64,000 nucleotides of DNA from Lysobacter panacisoli (GCF_009765165.1 NZ_VLNU01000001.1:2672247-2736246); one strand, 5' to 3'; counted from the stretch's first letter, positions 1 through 10,014 are shown. The notes: a model not told the origin generated them from the letters alone. Translations and numbers: made by a program.

Positions 1-2318
1 GCAACATCTTCTGGGAGCCGGAGTCGCTGGCCGAGACCGACCCGAACCTGTACTACCCCGATGGTCGCCTGATCGAGGTCAACTCGAAGGACAAGACCTC
101 CAACACGACCGCCTCGGTGTGGGCAAGCGGCGCGCTCGTCAAGGACAAGCTGTTCGCATACGGCCTGCTCCAGTACGGCTACCGTGATGAGGACTCGTAT
201 CCGGAGACCTTCAACGGCATCGATGGCGACCGCAATCATGGCGATGAAACCAAGTCGCCGATGTGGCTGGTCAAGCTCGACTGGAACATCAACGACAACA
301 ACCTGCTCGCGCTGACGGCCTTCTCCGACAAGCGCAAGACGGATGCGAAGTACTACAACACCCACTTCGGCACCGACAGCTCGCCCACCTGGACTCCGAG
401 CCGTGGCGACTACGTCGGCACCGACACGATGGAAAACGGCGGCGACAGCTACTCGCTGAAGTACACCGGCTACCTGACCGACACCTTCACCCTGTCCGCA
501 TTGGCGGGACATGGCGAGTTCCGCCGCTTCAACTACGGCGTGTCCTCCAGCGGCATCCGCCAGGAGTATCGCGGTGACGTCGGCGGCCCGGTCTCCGGTT
601 GCCCGTGGATCGTCGACGCGCGTCCCTCCGTCATCAATGGCGTGAACCAGGAAATCACCGGCTGCTGGTTCGTCGATTCGCTGGGTCGCGTGGACGCAAA
701 GGATACGCGTGACCAGTTCCGCCTCGACGCCGAATGGCAGCTGGGCGACCACCTGCTGCGCGGCGGTGTCGACATCGACAACTTCGAGACCATCGACGGT
801 ACGTCGTACGCGGGCGGTGAGCAGTGGCGCTACGGCCGCTACACCCCGATCGGCGGCACCGCCACCGAGAACGTCGTGCGTCGCCGCGTGTTCCAGTCCG
901 GTGCGACCGTGAAGGTCGACCAGCGTGCGTTCTACGTCGAGGACAACTGGAGCATCACCGACTCGTTCAACGCGTACCTCGGCCTGCGTTGGGACACGTT
1001 CGACAACAAGAACGGTTCCGGCCAGACCTACGTCAAGATCGACAACCAGTTCGCGCCGCGACTGGGTTTCTCGTGGGACGTCAACGGCGACTCGTCGCTG
1101 AAGATCTTCGGTAACGCCGGCCGTTATGCGCTGCCGCTGACCGCCAACGTCGCCATTCGCGGCGCCAGCGCCTCGCTGTACAGCGAAGAGCATTTCACCT
1201 ACACCGGCGTCGACCCCGTCACGGGCGCACCGACCGGTCTGGTGCAGATTCCGAACGTCATCACGGGTGAGGACACGCGTTACCTCAACAATGAGTTCGG
1301 CGTCGGCAAGGATCCCAAGACGATCGCCTCGGGCAACCTGGAGCCGATGTACCAGGACGAGTACATCCTGGGCTTCCAGACCCAGATCACCGACGGCTTC
1401 TCCGGCGGTGCTCGCGCGATCTACCGCGACCTGAAGCGCGCCATCGACGACACCTGCGACTACCGTCCGATCTTCGAGTGGGCCGACGAGAACGGCTACG
1501 AAGTGCACGACGCCAATCCGGGCTTCCCGTACTGCCGCCTCTACAACCCGGGCAGCGACGGCGTCTTCACGATGGACGTCGACGGCGACGGCACGTTCGA
1601 GCACATCACCGTGCCGGCCGACGTGCTGGGTCCGAAGGCCAAGCGCACCTACAAGGCGATCGAGCTGTTCGCCGAAGGCCAGCTGACCGACAAGTTCTTC
1701 CTGCAGGGTTCGTACACCTGGTCGAAGAACAAGGGCAACACCGAAGGCGGCGTGAAGTCGGACATCGGCCAGGCCGATACCGGCACCACGCAGGACTTCG
1801 ACTACCCCGAGCTGACCGTCGGCGCCGATGGTTACCTGCCCAACGACCGTCGTCACTCGCTGAAGCTGTTCGGCAACTACCAGTTCAACGACCAGTGGAG
1901 CGCCGGTGCGAACCTGCTGGTGCAGTCGGGTCGTCCGATCAACTGCTTCGGCTACAACGGCGCAGGCGACAGCAACTACGCCAACGGCTACTTCTGGTGC
2001 GACAAGGGCGATGGCAATGGCAGCCAGCTGGTGCCGCGCGGTACCGCGGGCCGCACGCCGTGGACGCGTACGCTCGATCTGAACGTGGCCTACTCGCCGA
2101 CCATCCCGACCGGCGAGCTGACCTTCAAGGTCGACGTGTTCAACGTCTTCAACGAGCAGGAAGCCGTCGCCGTGTACGAGTACGGCGAGGACGCGGGTGG
2201 CACGCCGCAGCAGGGCGGCACCGCGCCGGACGGTACCGAGTACGCCAATGTCTACGGCTACCCGACCGCCTGGCAGGCACCGCGCTCGGTGCGTTTCATG
2301 GTGCAGTACCGCTTCTGA
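1..2318 (+). CDS. TonB-dependent receptor, C-terminal part (5' end outside window)
   Basis: The frame is open from the first complete codon at position 3, so the start, signal peptide and probably the plug domain lie upstream. The visible ~770 residues are a beta-barrel rich in aromatic, Asn and Asp residues, with alternating strands and long loops. The protein ends VRFMVQYRF, with the terminal Phe that outer-membrane proteins use for Bam recognition. The look is that of the large Oar/carbohydrate-type TonB receptors common in Xanthomonadaceae. The substrate cannot be told from this part. The decayed sulfotransferase just downstream fits a habit of this family, where TPR-sulfotransferase genes often follow such receptors. 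A GC-rich hairpin follows the stop. Confidence 0.9.
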   Translation, partial: NIFWEPESLAETDPNLYYPDGRLIEVNSKDKTSNTTASVWASGALVKDKLFAYGLLQYGYRDEDSYPETFNGIDGDRNHGDETKSPMWLVKLDWNINDNNLLALTAFSDKRKTDAKYYNTHFGTDSSPTWTPSRGDYVGTDTMENGGDSYSLKYTGYLTDTFTLSALAGHGEFRRFNYGVSSSGIRQEYRGDVGGPVSGCPWIVDARPSVINGVNQEITGCWFVDSLGRVDAKDTRDQFRLDAEWQLGDHLLRGGVDIDNFETIDGTSYAGGEQWRYGRYTPIGGTATENVVRRRVFQSGATVKVDQRAFYVEDNWSITDSFNAYLGLRWDTFDNKNGSGQTYVKIDNQFAPRLGFSWDVNGDSSLKIFGNAGRYALPLTANVAIRGASASLYSEEHFTYTGVDPVTGAPTGLVQIPNVITGEDTRYLNNEFGVGKDPKTIASGNLEPMYQDEYILGFQTQITDGFSGGARAIYRDLKRAIDDTCDYRPIFEWADENGYEVHDANPGFPYCRLYNPGSDGVFTMDVDGDGTFEHITVPADVLGPKAKRTYKAIELFAEGQLTDKFFLQGSYTWSKNKGNTEGGVKSDIGQADTGTTQDFDYPELTVGADGYLPNDRRHSLKLFGNYQFNDQWSAGANLLVQSGRPINCFGYNGAGDSNYANGYFWCDKGDGNGSQLVPRGTAGRTPWTRTLDLNVAYSPTIPTGELTFKVDVFNVFNEQEAVAVYEYGEDAGGTPQQGGTAPDGTEYANVYGYPTAWQAPRSVRFMVQYRF

Positions 2319-2335
2319 TGTAATCGCAGCAAATC

Positions 2336-2364
2336 GAAACGGCCGCCTTCGGGCGGCCGTTTCC
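2336..2364 (+). terminator. Rho-independent terminator after the TonB receptor
   Basis: GGCCGCC and GGGCGGCC arms close a TTC loop, flanked by GAAAC before and GTTTCC after. It lies 18 bases past the receptor stop. The T-tract is short, as is usual in high-GC genomes. Confidence 0.7.
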
Positions 2365-2370
2365 TTCGCG

Positions 2371-2631
2371 CTCACGGCCGACACCATCCAGGAACTGTTC
2401 GCACGTTCCGAGCAGGCTGCCGCCTTGAAGCGCTGGCCCGATGCGATCGAGGCAATCGAGACGGTGCTGGCGAAATCGCCGGACCATACGCAAGCGCTGC
2501 TTCAACTTTCCTATCTCAATTCTATCGGCGGCCATTACCGGATGGCCCATCGGCACACAGTGCAGTGCCCCCCCAAGTGGACGCGCTACGAACGCTGGCT
2601 GGGCCCCTTGCGCGAACACCTGAAGGACTGA
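2371..2631 (+). pseudogene. Remnant of a TPR-sulfotransferase (N- and C-terminal ends joined)
   Basis: The frame reads a TPR-like start (ADTIQELFARSEQAAALKRW, then a helix with KSPDHTQALLQLSYL) and after about 65 residues switches to KWTRYERWLGPLREHLKD. That end resembles the extreme C-terminus of Xanthomonadaceae tetratricopeptide-repeat sulfotransferases, normally several hundred residues further on. The central repeats and the whole PAPS-binding domain are missing. The join lies at a run of seven C (2568-2574). There is no ATG, GTG or TTG at the expected start; the frame emerges directly from the terminator stem. I read it as a deletion-scarred pseudogene. It could in principle be an unusual short protein, but no ribosome site is visible. 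Confidence 0.6.
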
Positions 2632-2949
2632 CGACCGCGGTCACGGTCCGCGGGTGGGGTATCGCCCGTGCCCTGCGTTGATCAGGGCATGGATGGACGC
2701 ACTTACCCTGCGATGACGGTGGACACGGCAGTCCTGGAGGCGGCCGAGGCGTCTGCATCCGCGTTGCGCGCGTGCTACAACGTGGTCCTGCGACGTGCCG
2801 CGCCCGGGGATGCGCGGCCGCTCCCTCCGGAGCGGACCCATCCCGGTTCCGGCGCCCGCGATGTCCCCCCAGCCGCTGGTGCCCTGCATGCGATCGAGCC
2901 CCCGTCCGCCTTCCGGAACGACGCGGAATCCCGCCACAGGCCGGCGCGG
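2632..2949. other. Intergenic stretch before the ECF sigma gene
   Basis: The sigma-factor frame stays open upstream through this stretch (possible GTG at 2668), but the translation is low-complexity Ala/Arg/Pro with no sigma-factor likeness. I see no gene and no convincing promoter here. Confidence 0.4.
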
Positions 2950-3555
2950 ATGAGCCACGCAGTGGCCGCCACGGTGATCCTGCCCACGCAACTGCCCGAC
3001 GACGACGCGCCCGCGGCCGGGACGACGGGCGAGGCCGGCGACGGTTTCGAGGCATTCGTGCGCGACCACCGAGGCATGCTGGTGGCGTACCTCGGCCGTC
3101 GCATCGGCGAGGACGACGCGCAGGACATCGCGCAGGAAACGATGGTGCGGTTGATGCGCTACCGCGCGCAGCCGGTCGAACAGCTGCGTCCGCTGATGTA
3201 CCGCATCGCCATCAACGTCATCCACGATCGCGGCCGCCGCGACGCGACCCGGCAGGTGTTCGCGCACGTCAGCCTCGACCAGGATTTCGTCGGCCTGGCG
3301 TCGCTGGAGCCGGCGCACGACCAGCGCATCGAACACGAACAGGAACTCGCGCTCGCACGCGCGGCGATCCTGAAACTCCCCGAACGCTGCCGGCAGGTGT
3401 ACCTGCTCAACCGAATCGAGGGCATGAGCTACAGCCAGATCGCGCAGCACTGCGGGATCTCGGTGAAGGCCGTCGAGAAGCACATCGGCAAGGCGCTTGG
3501 CATCCTGCGCGCCCGATTGAAGGAAGGCGGCATGGACCGCGAGGACCGGTCATGA
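2950..3555 (+). CDS. ECF sigma factor, FecI-like
   Basis: 201 residues, usual for ECF sigma factors. Region 2 spans roughly residues 35-105 (FVRDHRGMLVAYLGRRIGEDDAQDIAQETMVRLM, with the DAxDIxQE core). Region 4 spans about 135-190 (LPERCRQVYLLNRIEGMSYSQIAQHCGISVKAVEKHIGKAL, helix-turn-helix). ATG 2950 was chosen because upstream codons add non-homologous sequence. The stop overlaps the start of the fecR-like gene (ATGA). In this family the sigma factor directs transcription of a linked TonB receptor when the anti-sigma partner relays a surface signal; the receptor with the matching signalling domain lies two genes on. Confidence 0.9.
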   Translation: MSHAVAATVILPTQLPDDDAPAAGTTGEAGDGFEAFVRDHRGMLVAYLGRRIGEDDAQDIAQETMVRLMRYRAQPVEQLRPLMYRIAINVIHDRGRRDATRQVFAHVSLDQDFVGLASLEPAHDQRIEHEQELALARAAILKLPERCRQVYLLNRIEGMSYSQIAQHCGISVKAVEKHIGKALGILRARLKEGGMDREDRS

Positions 3556-4523
3556 ACGCAAGGACGACGAATCCCTCCACCGAAGCCGCGCAGGCGTGGA
3601 TGGCGCGCCTGATGGCGCCGGACTGCACCGCCTCCGAACGCGCGCTGTTCGAGGACTGGCTGGCCGAATCGCCGGAGAACATCGCCGCGTTCCTGGAGCT
3701 CGAGCGCGTGAATGCACTGACCGCCGAACTCGCCTCCGACGAGATGGTGCGCGCCGCGGCGCGGGCCGCACGTCGCGCACCGGCGGCTCCGATGCGGCGT
3801 TGGCGGGTGTGGGTGCCGAGCGCCGCTGCCGCGGTGCTGGTGGTAGCGGTAGCCATGCTGCATTGGCGGCAGCCGGTGGATGTCCCGGCCGTCGAACACT
3901 ACGTGACCACGCTGGGCGAACAGCGCGACGTCACGCTTGCCGATGGCACGAAGCTGCGGCTGGATACCGCGTCGGTGCTGACTACCCGGTTCGACAGCGA
4001 CGCGCGCGTGGTCGAACTGAACCGTGGCCGCGCCCAGTTCACCGTCGGCGACGATCCGCGGCCGTTCCTGGTCCACGCCGGCGCGGGCACGGTGCGCGAC
4101 ATCGGCACCACGTTCCAGGTCAGCCATCGCGGCGACGTGGTCGATGTCGGACTGCTGGAAGGCCGCGTGGACGTCTCCACCGCGAAGGCCGGCTCCAGCA
4201 CGCTGGCGCCGGGTGAACAGGTCACCGTCCAGGCCGATGGTCGCATCGGCGCGAAGGCGCCGCTGGACGTGGCGATGGCGCGTGCGTGGCCGCAGGGCGA
4301 TCTGGTGTTCCAGCAGCGTCGCCTGGACGAACTGCTGTCCGAGATGAACCGGTATTCGTCGCGCCAGATCCGCCTGGCCGATCCGGCCCTGGGCGAGCTG
4401 CGGGTGAGCGGCGTGTTCCACGCGGGCGACCAGGAAGCGCTGGTCGCGGTGCTGGAGCGCGGCTGGCCGCTGCGCGCGGTGCGCAGCAGCGACGACGAGA
4501 TCGTCCTGCACGCCCGGGACTGA
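3552..4523 (+). CDS. FecR-family anti-sigma factor/signal transducer
   Basis: 323 residues with the expected FecR layout. A cytoplasmic N-terminal domain (about 1-80) has the AxxWxxRLxxPDCTxxERxxFxxWLxxSPEN signature. One membrane helix follows at about 88-104 (VPSAAAAVLVVAVAMLHW). The periplasmic FecR domain (YVTTLGEQRDVTLADGTKLRLDTAS, then VELNRGRAQFTV and DIGTTFQV) and a C-terminal secretin/TonB-like short domain come next. It overlaps the sigma gene by four bases, so the two are translationally coupled. It should hold the sigma factor inactive until the signalling domain of the receptor at 4649 contacts it in the periplasm. Confidence 0.92.
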   Translation: MNARTTNPSTEAAQAWMARLMAPDCTASERALFEDWLAESPENIAAFLELERVNALTAELASDEMVRAAARAARRAPAAPMRRWRVWVPSAAAAVLVVAVAMLHWRQPVDVPAVEHYVTTLGEQRDVTLADGTKLRLDTASVLTTRFDSDARVVELNRGRAQFTVGDDPRPFLVHAGAGTVRDIGTTFQVSHRGDVVDVGLLEGRVDVSTAKAGSSTLAPGEQVTVQADGRIGAKAPLDVAMARAWPQGDLVFQQRRLDELLSEMNRYSSRQIRLADPALGELRVSGVFHAGDQEALVAVLERGWPLRAVRSSDDEIVLHARD

Positions 4524-4648
4524 ACGCAGGCGTCCGTCACACCGTCGCGACAACCCAGCGGCGGACGCCAACGGCGCGGACGGAATCCATTGCGCCGCGA
4601 TGGCGCGCTCTCGTATGGTGAAGGTCTCGGACCGACTTCTCCGTACGA

Positions 4649-7489
4649 ATGGCCAGGAAGCTCCGCCTCACCCTCGCCATCGTCGGAGCGTTGTCCCTGG
4701 CCTGCTCGGCTGCGCCGGTTCTCGCGGCAGGGGATCCGCCTCCGGTCGTCCGCTTCGTGATCCCCGCCGGTTCGCTGGATCGCGCGCTGCAGACGCTGGC
4801 GACGCAGGCGCGCGTGCAGATCCTGTACGCACCGGCGCTGGTTGAACAGCAGCAATCGTCCGGCCTGCAGGCGCGCCTGACGCCGCAACAGGCGCTGGAT
4901 GTGCTGCTGCACGACGCCCGCCTGCGCGCGGTGGCGGTCAATCCCAACACGTTCCTGATCGAGCGCGCGCCCGCGGTGGTCGCGCCGCCGCCCGGGCCCG
5001 CGCTGCTGCCCTCGCGCGAACCGACCGAACTGGCGCCGGTGGAAGTCACCGGCACGCACATCCCGCGCGCGGACATCGAGATCGTCACGCCGATGCCGAT
5101 GACGCGGATCGGCCGCGCGCAGATCGAGGCGAGCGGATTCCAGACCCTGTTCGAACTGCTGAGCTACCAGCCTGGCATGGTCAGCCACCATCCGGTGGAC
5201 GTGGCGACCGACGGCAATTTCCAGTCGCAGCAACCGTTCGCGGCGGCGGCGACGACCAGCCTGTACGGACTCGGGCCGCGCGCGACGCTGTTCCTGATCG
5301 ACGGACGGCGCGTCGCGAATTACGGCCTCGCATCGGCGGACCTGGGCGGACTGACCGACCTCAACGGCATTCCGTTGAGCATGATCGAGCGCATCGAGAT
5401 CATCCGCGGCGGCGCATCGGCGATCTACGGCGCCGACGCGATGGCCGGCGTGGTCAACATCATCCTGCGCAAGTCGCAGAAGGGCGGAGAAGTCGTCGCG
5501 CGCTACGGATTGTCCGAGCGCGGCGACGCCGAACAGATCCGCCTGTCGCTGAGTTACGGCGCCGATACCGACAGCGGCGGCAGCTTCTATCTCAGTGGTG
5601 ATTACTTCCATCGCGAGGCATTGGTCGGCGCGCAGCGCGACTGGCGCACCGCCGACCTGCGCGGCTACGGACTCGGCGACTGGCGGTTGCCGCTGGGCTA
5701 TTTCAGCCTCCTGGACCTCTCGCTGGTGCGCGCCGTGTGTCCCGACGAGGTGCGCGAGGCGGACGGCTCGTGCCATCTCGACACGCCGAAGTACCTCACG
5801 CTGCAACCGGAAACGGAAAGCGGCGCGTTTTACGCGCGCTACACGCAACCGTTGGGCGACAGCCTCGATTTCGACGCATCGGTGCGCCTGGGGCAGGTGA
5901 AGCAGCGCCTGCAGGGCGCGCCGCTGCACGGCACCGTGTTGCTGCCGTTCGGCCATCCGGACGATCTCAACGAAGGCGTGCCGACGCTGCTCGACTACGC
6001 GTTCTTCGACATCGGTCCGGTGCGCAGCCGCAGCAGTGCGCGCAGCGTGGACCTCGATGCCGGACTCAGCGGCTGGCTCGGTCGCTGGCAATGGCGCACC
6101 GATCTGTCGCACCACCACAACAGCGTCGACAACCAGATCGACCGCATGGTCAGCAACAGCGCGTTCGCGCAGGCGGTGGCCGAGCAGACGTACCGCTTCA
6201 ACGCAGGCAATTCGCCGGAATTGCTGCGCGCGCTGTCGCCGCGCGTGGAGGTCAAGGGCGACGCGCGTTTCGACCAGTTCACCGCGTCCTTCAACGGTCC
6301 GTGGTTCACGCTGCCCGGCGGCGAAACGCAGGCCGCGCTCGGCGTGGAATGGTCGCGCGATGCGCTCGACAACCGGCCCGATCAGCGCATGCTCGACGGC
6401 GACGTCGCGCTCGGTGCGCAGAAGAGCCGGCTCGACGATCATCGCTACAGCTCGGCGTTCTACGCTGAACTGAGCATGCCGATCACCGACTGGCTGCACG
6501 CCGATGCCGCTTGGCGCATCGATCATCGACAGGGTTACGGCAGCGAGTCCTCGCCGATGCTCGGACTCAAGTGGGAGCCGGCGCGCTGGCTGACCGTGCG
6601 CGGCACGGTCGCGACCGGGTATCGAGCGCCGTCGCTTTTCGAACTGCGCCGGCCCACGGTGGCGAGCACGATCGATGCGGTGCCGATGACCGATACGCTC
6701 GCGCCGTGCCTGATTTCCAGCACGCTCGACAATGGCGTCACGTATTGCCTGGTCGAACACGGCGCGATCGAGAATCCCGATCTGGAACCGGAGACCTCGC
6801 GCAGCGCGACGCTCGGCATGGTGTGGGCGCCGAGCGAGAGCTTCGACCTGAGCCTGGACCGTTTCCACATCCGCCGCCGCAACGAGATCGTCACCACCGA
6901 CGCGCTCGCCGATCCGGAGGCGTTCCCGCTGTCGCTGGAGCGCAATGAGGCGGGGGAACTCGTCGCGGTCAACGATTACTTCGCCAACGTCGGCCGCACC
7001 GAAGTGGAAGGCTGGGAGTTGCAGGGCGAATACCGTCTCGATACCACGCGCGCGGGACGCTTCACGTTCCGCCTCGCGGCCAGTTATCTCAGCAAGCTGG
7101 AACGGCAGATCGCAGCGGGCGGGCCGGTGCTCGACTATGCCGGTCATCGTGCGCCCCAGCGCGCCGTGCTCACCGGGCTGGAATGGGGCTATGGCGACTG
7201 GCTGACCACGCTCAACGTGCACCAGTTCGGACCGGCGGAAGTCGCCCCGCCGGGGCAGCCGTGTCCGGAATGGAACGCCGCCGTCGGCAAGTGTTCCACG
7301 CCGTCGGCGACCACGGCGGATCTCTATGTCGCCTGGGGTGGGATTCCGAACTGGCGGCTGTCGCTCAACGTGAACAACCTCACCGACCATGAGCCGGTGA
7401 ACTACGACGTCGGCAAGGGCGGTTACGACATCGCCTACGACGATCCGCGCGGTCGCTACTACCTCGTCAGCGCCGCGTACCGGTTCTGA
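4649..7489 (+). CDS. TonB-dependent receptor with N-terminal signalling (STN) domain
   Basis: 946 residues. A signal peptide (about 1-26, ending PVLAAG) is followed by a secretin/TonB N-terminal domain (about 30-110, FVIPAGSLDRALQTLATQARVQILY), the module that talks to FecR proteins. The plug lies at about 125-275, with IERIEIIRGGASAIYGADAMAGVVNIILRK, and the barrel ends YYLVSAAYRF. Insertions with paired Cys (CPDEVREADGSC, CLISSTLDNGVTYC, CPEWNAAVGKC) suggest disulfide-closed loops. Together with the sigma and FecR-like genes upstream it forms a complete cell-surface signalling uptake locus. Substrate unknown; iron chelate or complex organic ligands are both possible. It starts 125 bases after fecR, so it may have its own sigma-dependent promoter. 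Confidence 0.93.
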   Translation: MARKLRLTLAIVGALSLACSAAPVLAAGDPPPVVRFVIPAGSLDRALQTLATQARVQILYAPALVEQQQSSGLQARLTPQQALDVLLHDARLRAVAVNPNTFLIERAPAVVAPPPGPALLPSREPTELAPVEVTGTHIPRADIEIVTPMPMTRIGRAQIEASGFQTLFELLSYQPGMVSHHPVDVATDGNFQSQQPFAAAATTSLYGLGPRATLFLIDGRRVANYGLASADLGGLTDLNGIPLSMIERIEIIRGGASAIYGADAMAGVVNIILRKSQKGGEVVARYGLSERGDAEQIRLSLSYGADTDSGGSFYLSGDYFHREALVGAQRDWRTADLRGYGLGDWRLPLGYFSLLDLSLVRAVCPDEVREADGSCHLDTPKYLTLQPETESGAFYARYTQPLGDSLDFDASVRLGQVKQRLQGAPLHGTVLLPFGHPDDLNEGVPTLLDYAFFDIGPVRSRSSARSVDLDAGLSGWLGRWQWRTDLSHHHNSVDNQIDRMVSNSAFAQAVAEQTYRFNAGNSPELLRALSPRVEVKGDARFDQFTASFNGPWFTLPGGETQAALGVEWSRDALDNRPDQRMLDGDVALGAQKSRLDDHRYSSAFYAELSMPITDWLHADAAWRIDHRQGYGSESSPMLGLKWEPARWLTVRGTVATGYRAPSLFELRRPTVASTIDAVPMTDTLAPCLISSTLDNGVTYCLVEHGAIENPDLEPETSRSATLGMVWAPSESFDLSLDRFHIRRRNEIVTTDALADPEAFPLSLERNEAGELVAVNDYFANVGRTEVEGWELQGEYRLDTTRAGRFTFRLAASYLSKLERQIAAGGPVLDYAGHRAPQRAVLTGLEWGYGDWLTTLNVHQFGPAEVAPPGQPCPEWNAAVGKCSTPSATTADLYVAWGGIPNWRLSLNVNNLTDHEPVNYDVGKGGYDIAYDDPRGRYYLVSAAYRF

Positions 7490-7517
7490 CGCCGCGCTGA
7501 CGGCGTAATCACGACGC

Positions 7518-7543
7518 GAAAAAAATCCCTACTCGGGGTAGGG
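7518..7543 (-). terminator. Intrinsic terminator reading on the minus strand
   Basis: On the minus strand CCCTAC and GTAGGG arms close a five-base loop and are followed by A and then seven T. It cannot serve the plus-strand receptor, because the T-run is on the wrong side. It lies about 260 bases beyond the separate tsf terminator, so it implies another minus-strand transcript or read-through from tsf. Confidence 0.65.
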
Positions 7544-7803
7544 GGGGAGCACTGCGCCCGCGTTATTGGATTCGTGCTTCCGGAAACGAAAGCGCCGCGC
7601 CAAGGACGGCGCACTTTTCCGGACCAGGCCGAAGGAGCGGCGCCAGCTGTGATGCGTACCAGGAAGGTGCGTCTCCGGCGGGAACCACGGGACCCGTCGG
7701 TCCGGATCGAAGCGGACCCTGCCGCTTCGACCCCCTCTGGAGAAGCCCCGGATGGCTTCTCCAGACCCTCCCCCAAGGGACCGCCACCTCCCCGGCGATC
7801 CCA
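7544..7803 (-). other. Gene-free stretch with two perfect hairpins; possible small RNA
   Basis: Two consecutive perfect inverted repeats are present: TCGAAGCGG/CCGCTTCGA (7707-7730, six-base loop) and CTGGAGAAGCC/GGCTTCTCCAG (7737-7764, six-base loop). The stretch is bounded by the tsf terminator on one side and the T7 terminator on the other. Short frames on both strands have no recognisable product. A structured minus-strand RNA is the simplest reading, but no convincing promoter was found; a dispersed palindromic repeat is the alternative. Confidence 0.3.
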
Positions 7804-7838
7804 ATAAAAAAGGCCGCGATCGCTCGCGGCCTTTTTCC
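7804..7838 (-). terminator. Terminator of the rpsB-tsf operon
   Basis: AGGCCGCG and CGCGGCCT arms extended by A/T pairs to about 12 bp, six-base loop, T-rich on both strands. It lies about 20 bases past the tsf stop and could work in both directions. Confidence 0.85.
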
Positions 7839-7856
7839 TTTGCGGCAGTCGGTGGC

Positions 7857-8738
7857 TTACGCCAGGCCGGCCTGCTTCATCACTTCGGCGGCGTAATCCT
7901 CGACCACCTTCTCGATGCCTTCGCCCACGGCCAGGCGCTGGCTGCTGACGACGTCGGCGCCGGCGGCCTTGAGCACCTGCTCGACGGTCTGGTTGGTGTC
8001 GAGCACGTACGGCTGGCCGTACAGGGTCACTTCGTTGACGATCTTGGCGATCTTGCCGCCGATGATCTTCTCGAGGATGTCGGCCGGCTTGGCCTTGTCC
8101 TTGTCGGACATCTTGGCCAGCTCGATTTCCTTTTCCTTCTCGACGAAGTCGGCCGGAACATCGGACGCCTTGATGTGCGGCGGGTTCATCGCAGCGACGT
8201 GCATCGCCAGGCCGCGGGCCAGATCGGCGTCGCCGCCCTTGACCTCGACCAGCACGCCGATCTTGCCGCCGTGGACGTAGGCCGCGACGTTGTTGGCGCT
8301 GTCGACGATGGCCATGCGACGGATCTGGATGTTCTCGCCGAGCTTGGCGATGGCGGCAGCGCGGGCTTCCTCGACGGTTTCGCCCGAGGCCAGCTTGGCA
8401 CCCTTGAGCGCTTCGACGTCGGCGGCGCCGGAGGCCAGGGCGGCCTGGGCTACGGCGTTGGCGAACGCCAGGAAGTTCTCGTCCTTGGCGACGAAGTCGG
8501 TCTCGGAGTTGATCTCGACCAGCACGGCCTTGCCGCCGTTCTGGGCGACCGCGATGCGGCCTTCGGCGGCCACGCGGCCGGCCTTCTTGTCGGCCTTGGC
8601 CAGACCCGACTTGCGCAGCCACTCGGCCGCGGTGTCGATGTCGCCGTTGTTCTCGGTGAGTGCCTTCTTGCACTCCATCATGCCGGCGCCGGTGCGCTCG
8701 CGCAGTTCCTTGACCAGGGAAGCGGTGATTTCAGCCAT
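7857..8738 (-). CDS. tsf: Translation elongation factor Ts
   Basis: 293 residues starting [27 protein letters not shown], the diagnostic EF-Ts N-terminal UBA-like domain. The conserved [15 protein letters not shown] motif, which contacts EF-Tu, sits at about residue 81. Two core subdomains and a C-terminal module ([15 protein letters not shown]) follow. EF-Ts catalyses GDP release from EF-Tu. It is the second gene of the rpsB-tsf operon, 134 bases after rpsB, and the intergenic segment holds GC-rich hairpins that may tune the S2:EF-Ts ratio. Strong terminator downstream. Confidence 0.98.
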   Translation of the reverse strand: MAEITASLVKELRERTGAGMMECKKALTENNGDIDTAAEWLRKSGLAKADKKAGRVAAEGRIAVAQNGGKAVLVEINSETDFVAKDENFLAFANAVAQAALASGAADVEALKGAKLASGETVEEARAAAIAKLGENIQIRRMAIVDSANNVAAYVHGGKIGVLVEVKGGDADLARGLAMHVAAMNPPHIKASDVPADFVEKEKEIELAKMSDKDKAKPADILEKIIGGKIAKIVNEVTLYGQPYVLDTNQTVEQVLKAAGADVVSSQRLAVGEGIEKVVEDYAAEVMKQAGLA

Positions 8739-8872
8739 TGGGTGCCTCGAATGGATATAGGACGGGCGCGGGCCCGCCTTTGCGATTCAGTTGACGCCGC
8801 CGGGACGCGGCCCGGGCGGCGCTCGAGCATCGATGCGGCCACGCAGGATCGCGCGGCCGCATGACGCGGGTC

Positions 8873-9688
<816 letters not shown>

Positions 9689-9944
9689 TGCTTAACTCCA
9701 AGGCAGTGGAACCGACCGCCGGTAAGTGATGGCGGTGCCGCGGCGAAGCCGGGGCAGGGGTTCCGGGGTTGGGCCTCCCCGCAGCTTCCGTGACCGAACC
9801 AGAGCCGCCTTCTGGGCGGTTCCGGCACCCCGGCACGGAGGGTGGCTGCGGGTGTGTATTCGCCTGCCGCCGGAACGGGGTCCGGAGGCTGTCGCCCTGG
9901 CGTGGGCGGCGCGACGGGCACGGGGCCGGTCGCTGAGCCGCGGA
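9689..9944 (-). promoter_or_regulatory. Long untranslated leader of rpsB
   Basis: If transcription starts just below the TACAAT box, the rpsB mRNA carries about 245-250 untranslated bases rich in GC hairpins. In enterobacteria the rpsB leader binds S2 for feedback control. The sequence here is not obviously the same fold, so the role is inference. Confidence 0.4.
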
Positions 9945-9974
9945 ATTGTAGCCGTAACAGACTGTTACGGGCAA
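9945..9974 (-). promoter_or_regulatory. rpsB promoter with a perfect palindrome in the spacer
   Basis: On the minus strand TTGCCC (9974-9969) and TACAAT (9950-9945) are 18 bases apart, matching the sigma-70 -35 and -10 boxes at 4/6 and 5/6. The spacer is filled by CCGTAACAG-A-CTGTTACGG (9952-9970), a perfect 9+1+9 inverted repeat that also overlaps two bases of the -35. This looks like an operator. Confidence 0.6.
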
Positions 9975-10014
9975 CTTCGGGGTTCCCGGGACCCTGAACG
10001 GGCTGCGGATGGCC

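Noticed and set aside
2668..2949. Longer N-terminus of the ECF sigma factor (GTG start at 2668)
   Set aside because: The added 94 residues are low-complexity and unlike any sigma region; ATG 2950 gives the standard family length.
8739..8872. Attenuator between rpsB and tsf
   Set aside because: GC-rich hairpins are present (for example ATGCGGCC/GGCCGCAT around 8833-8862) but there is no T-tract, and such stems are common by chance at this GC content.
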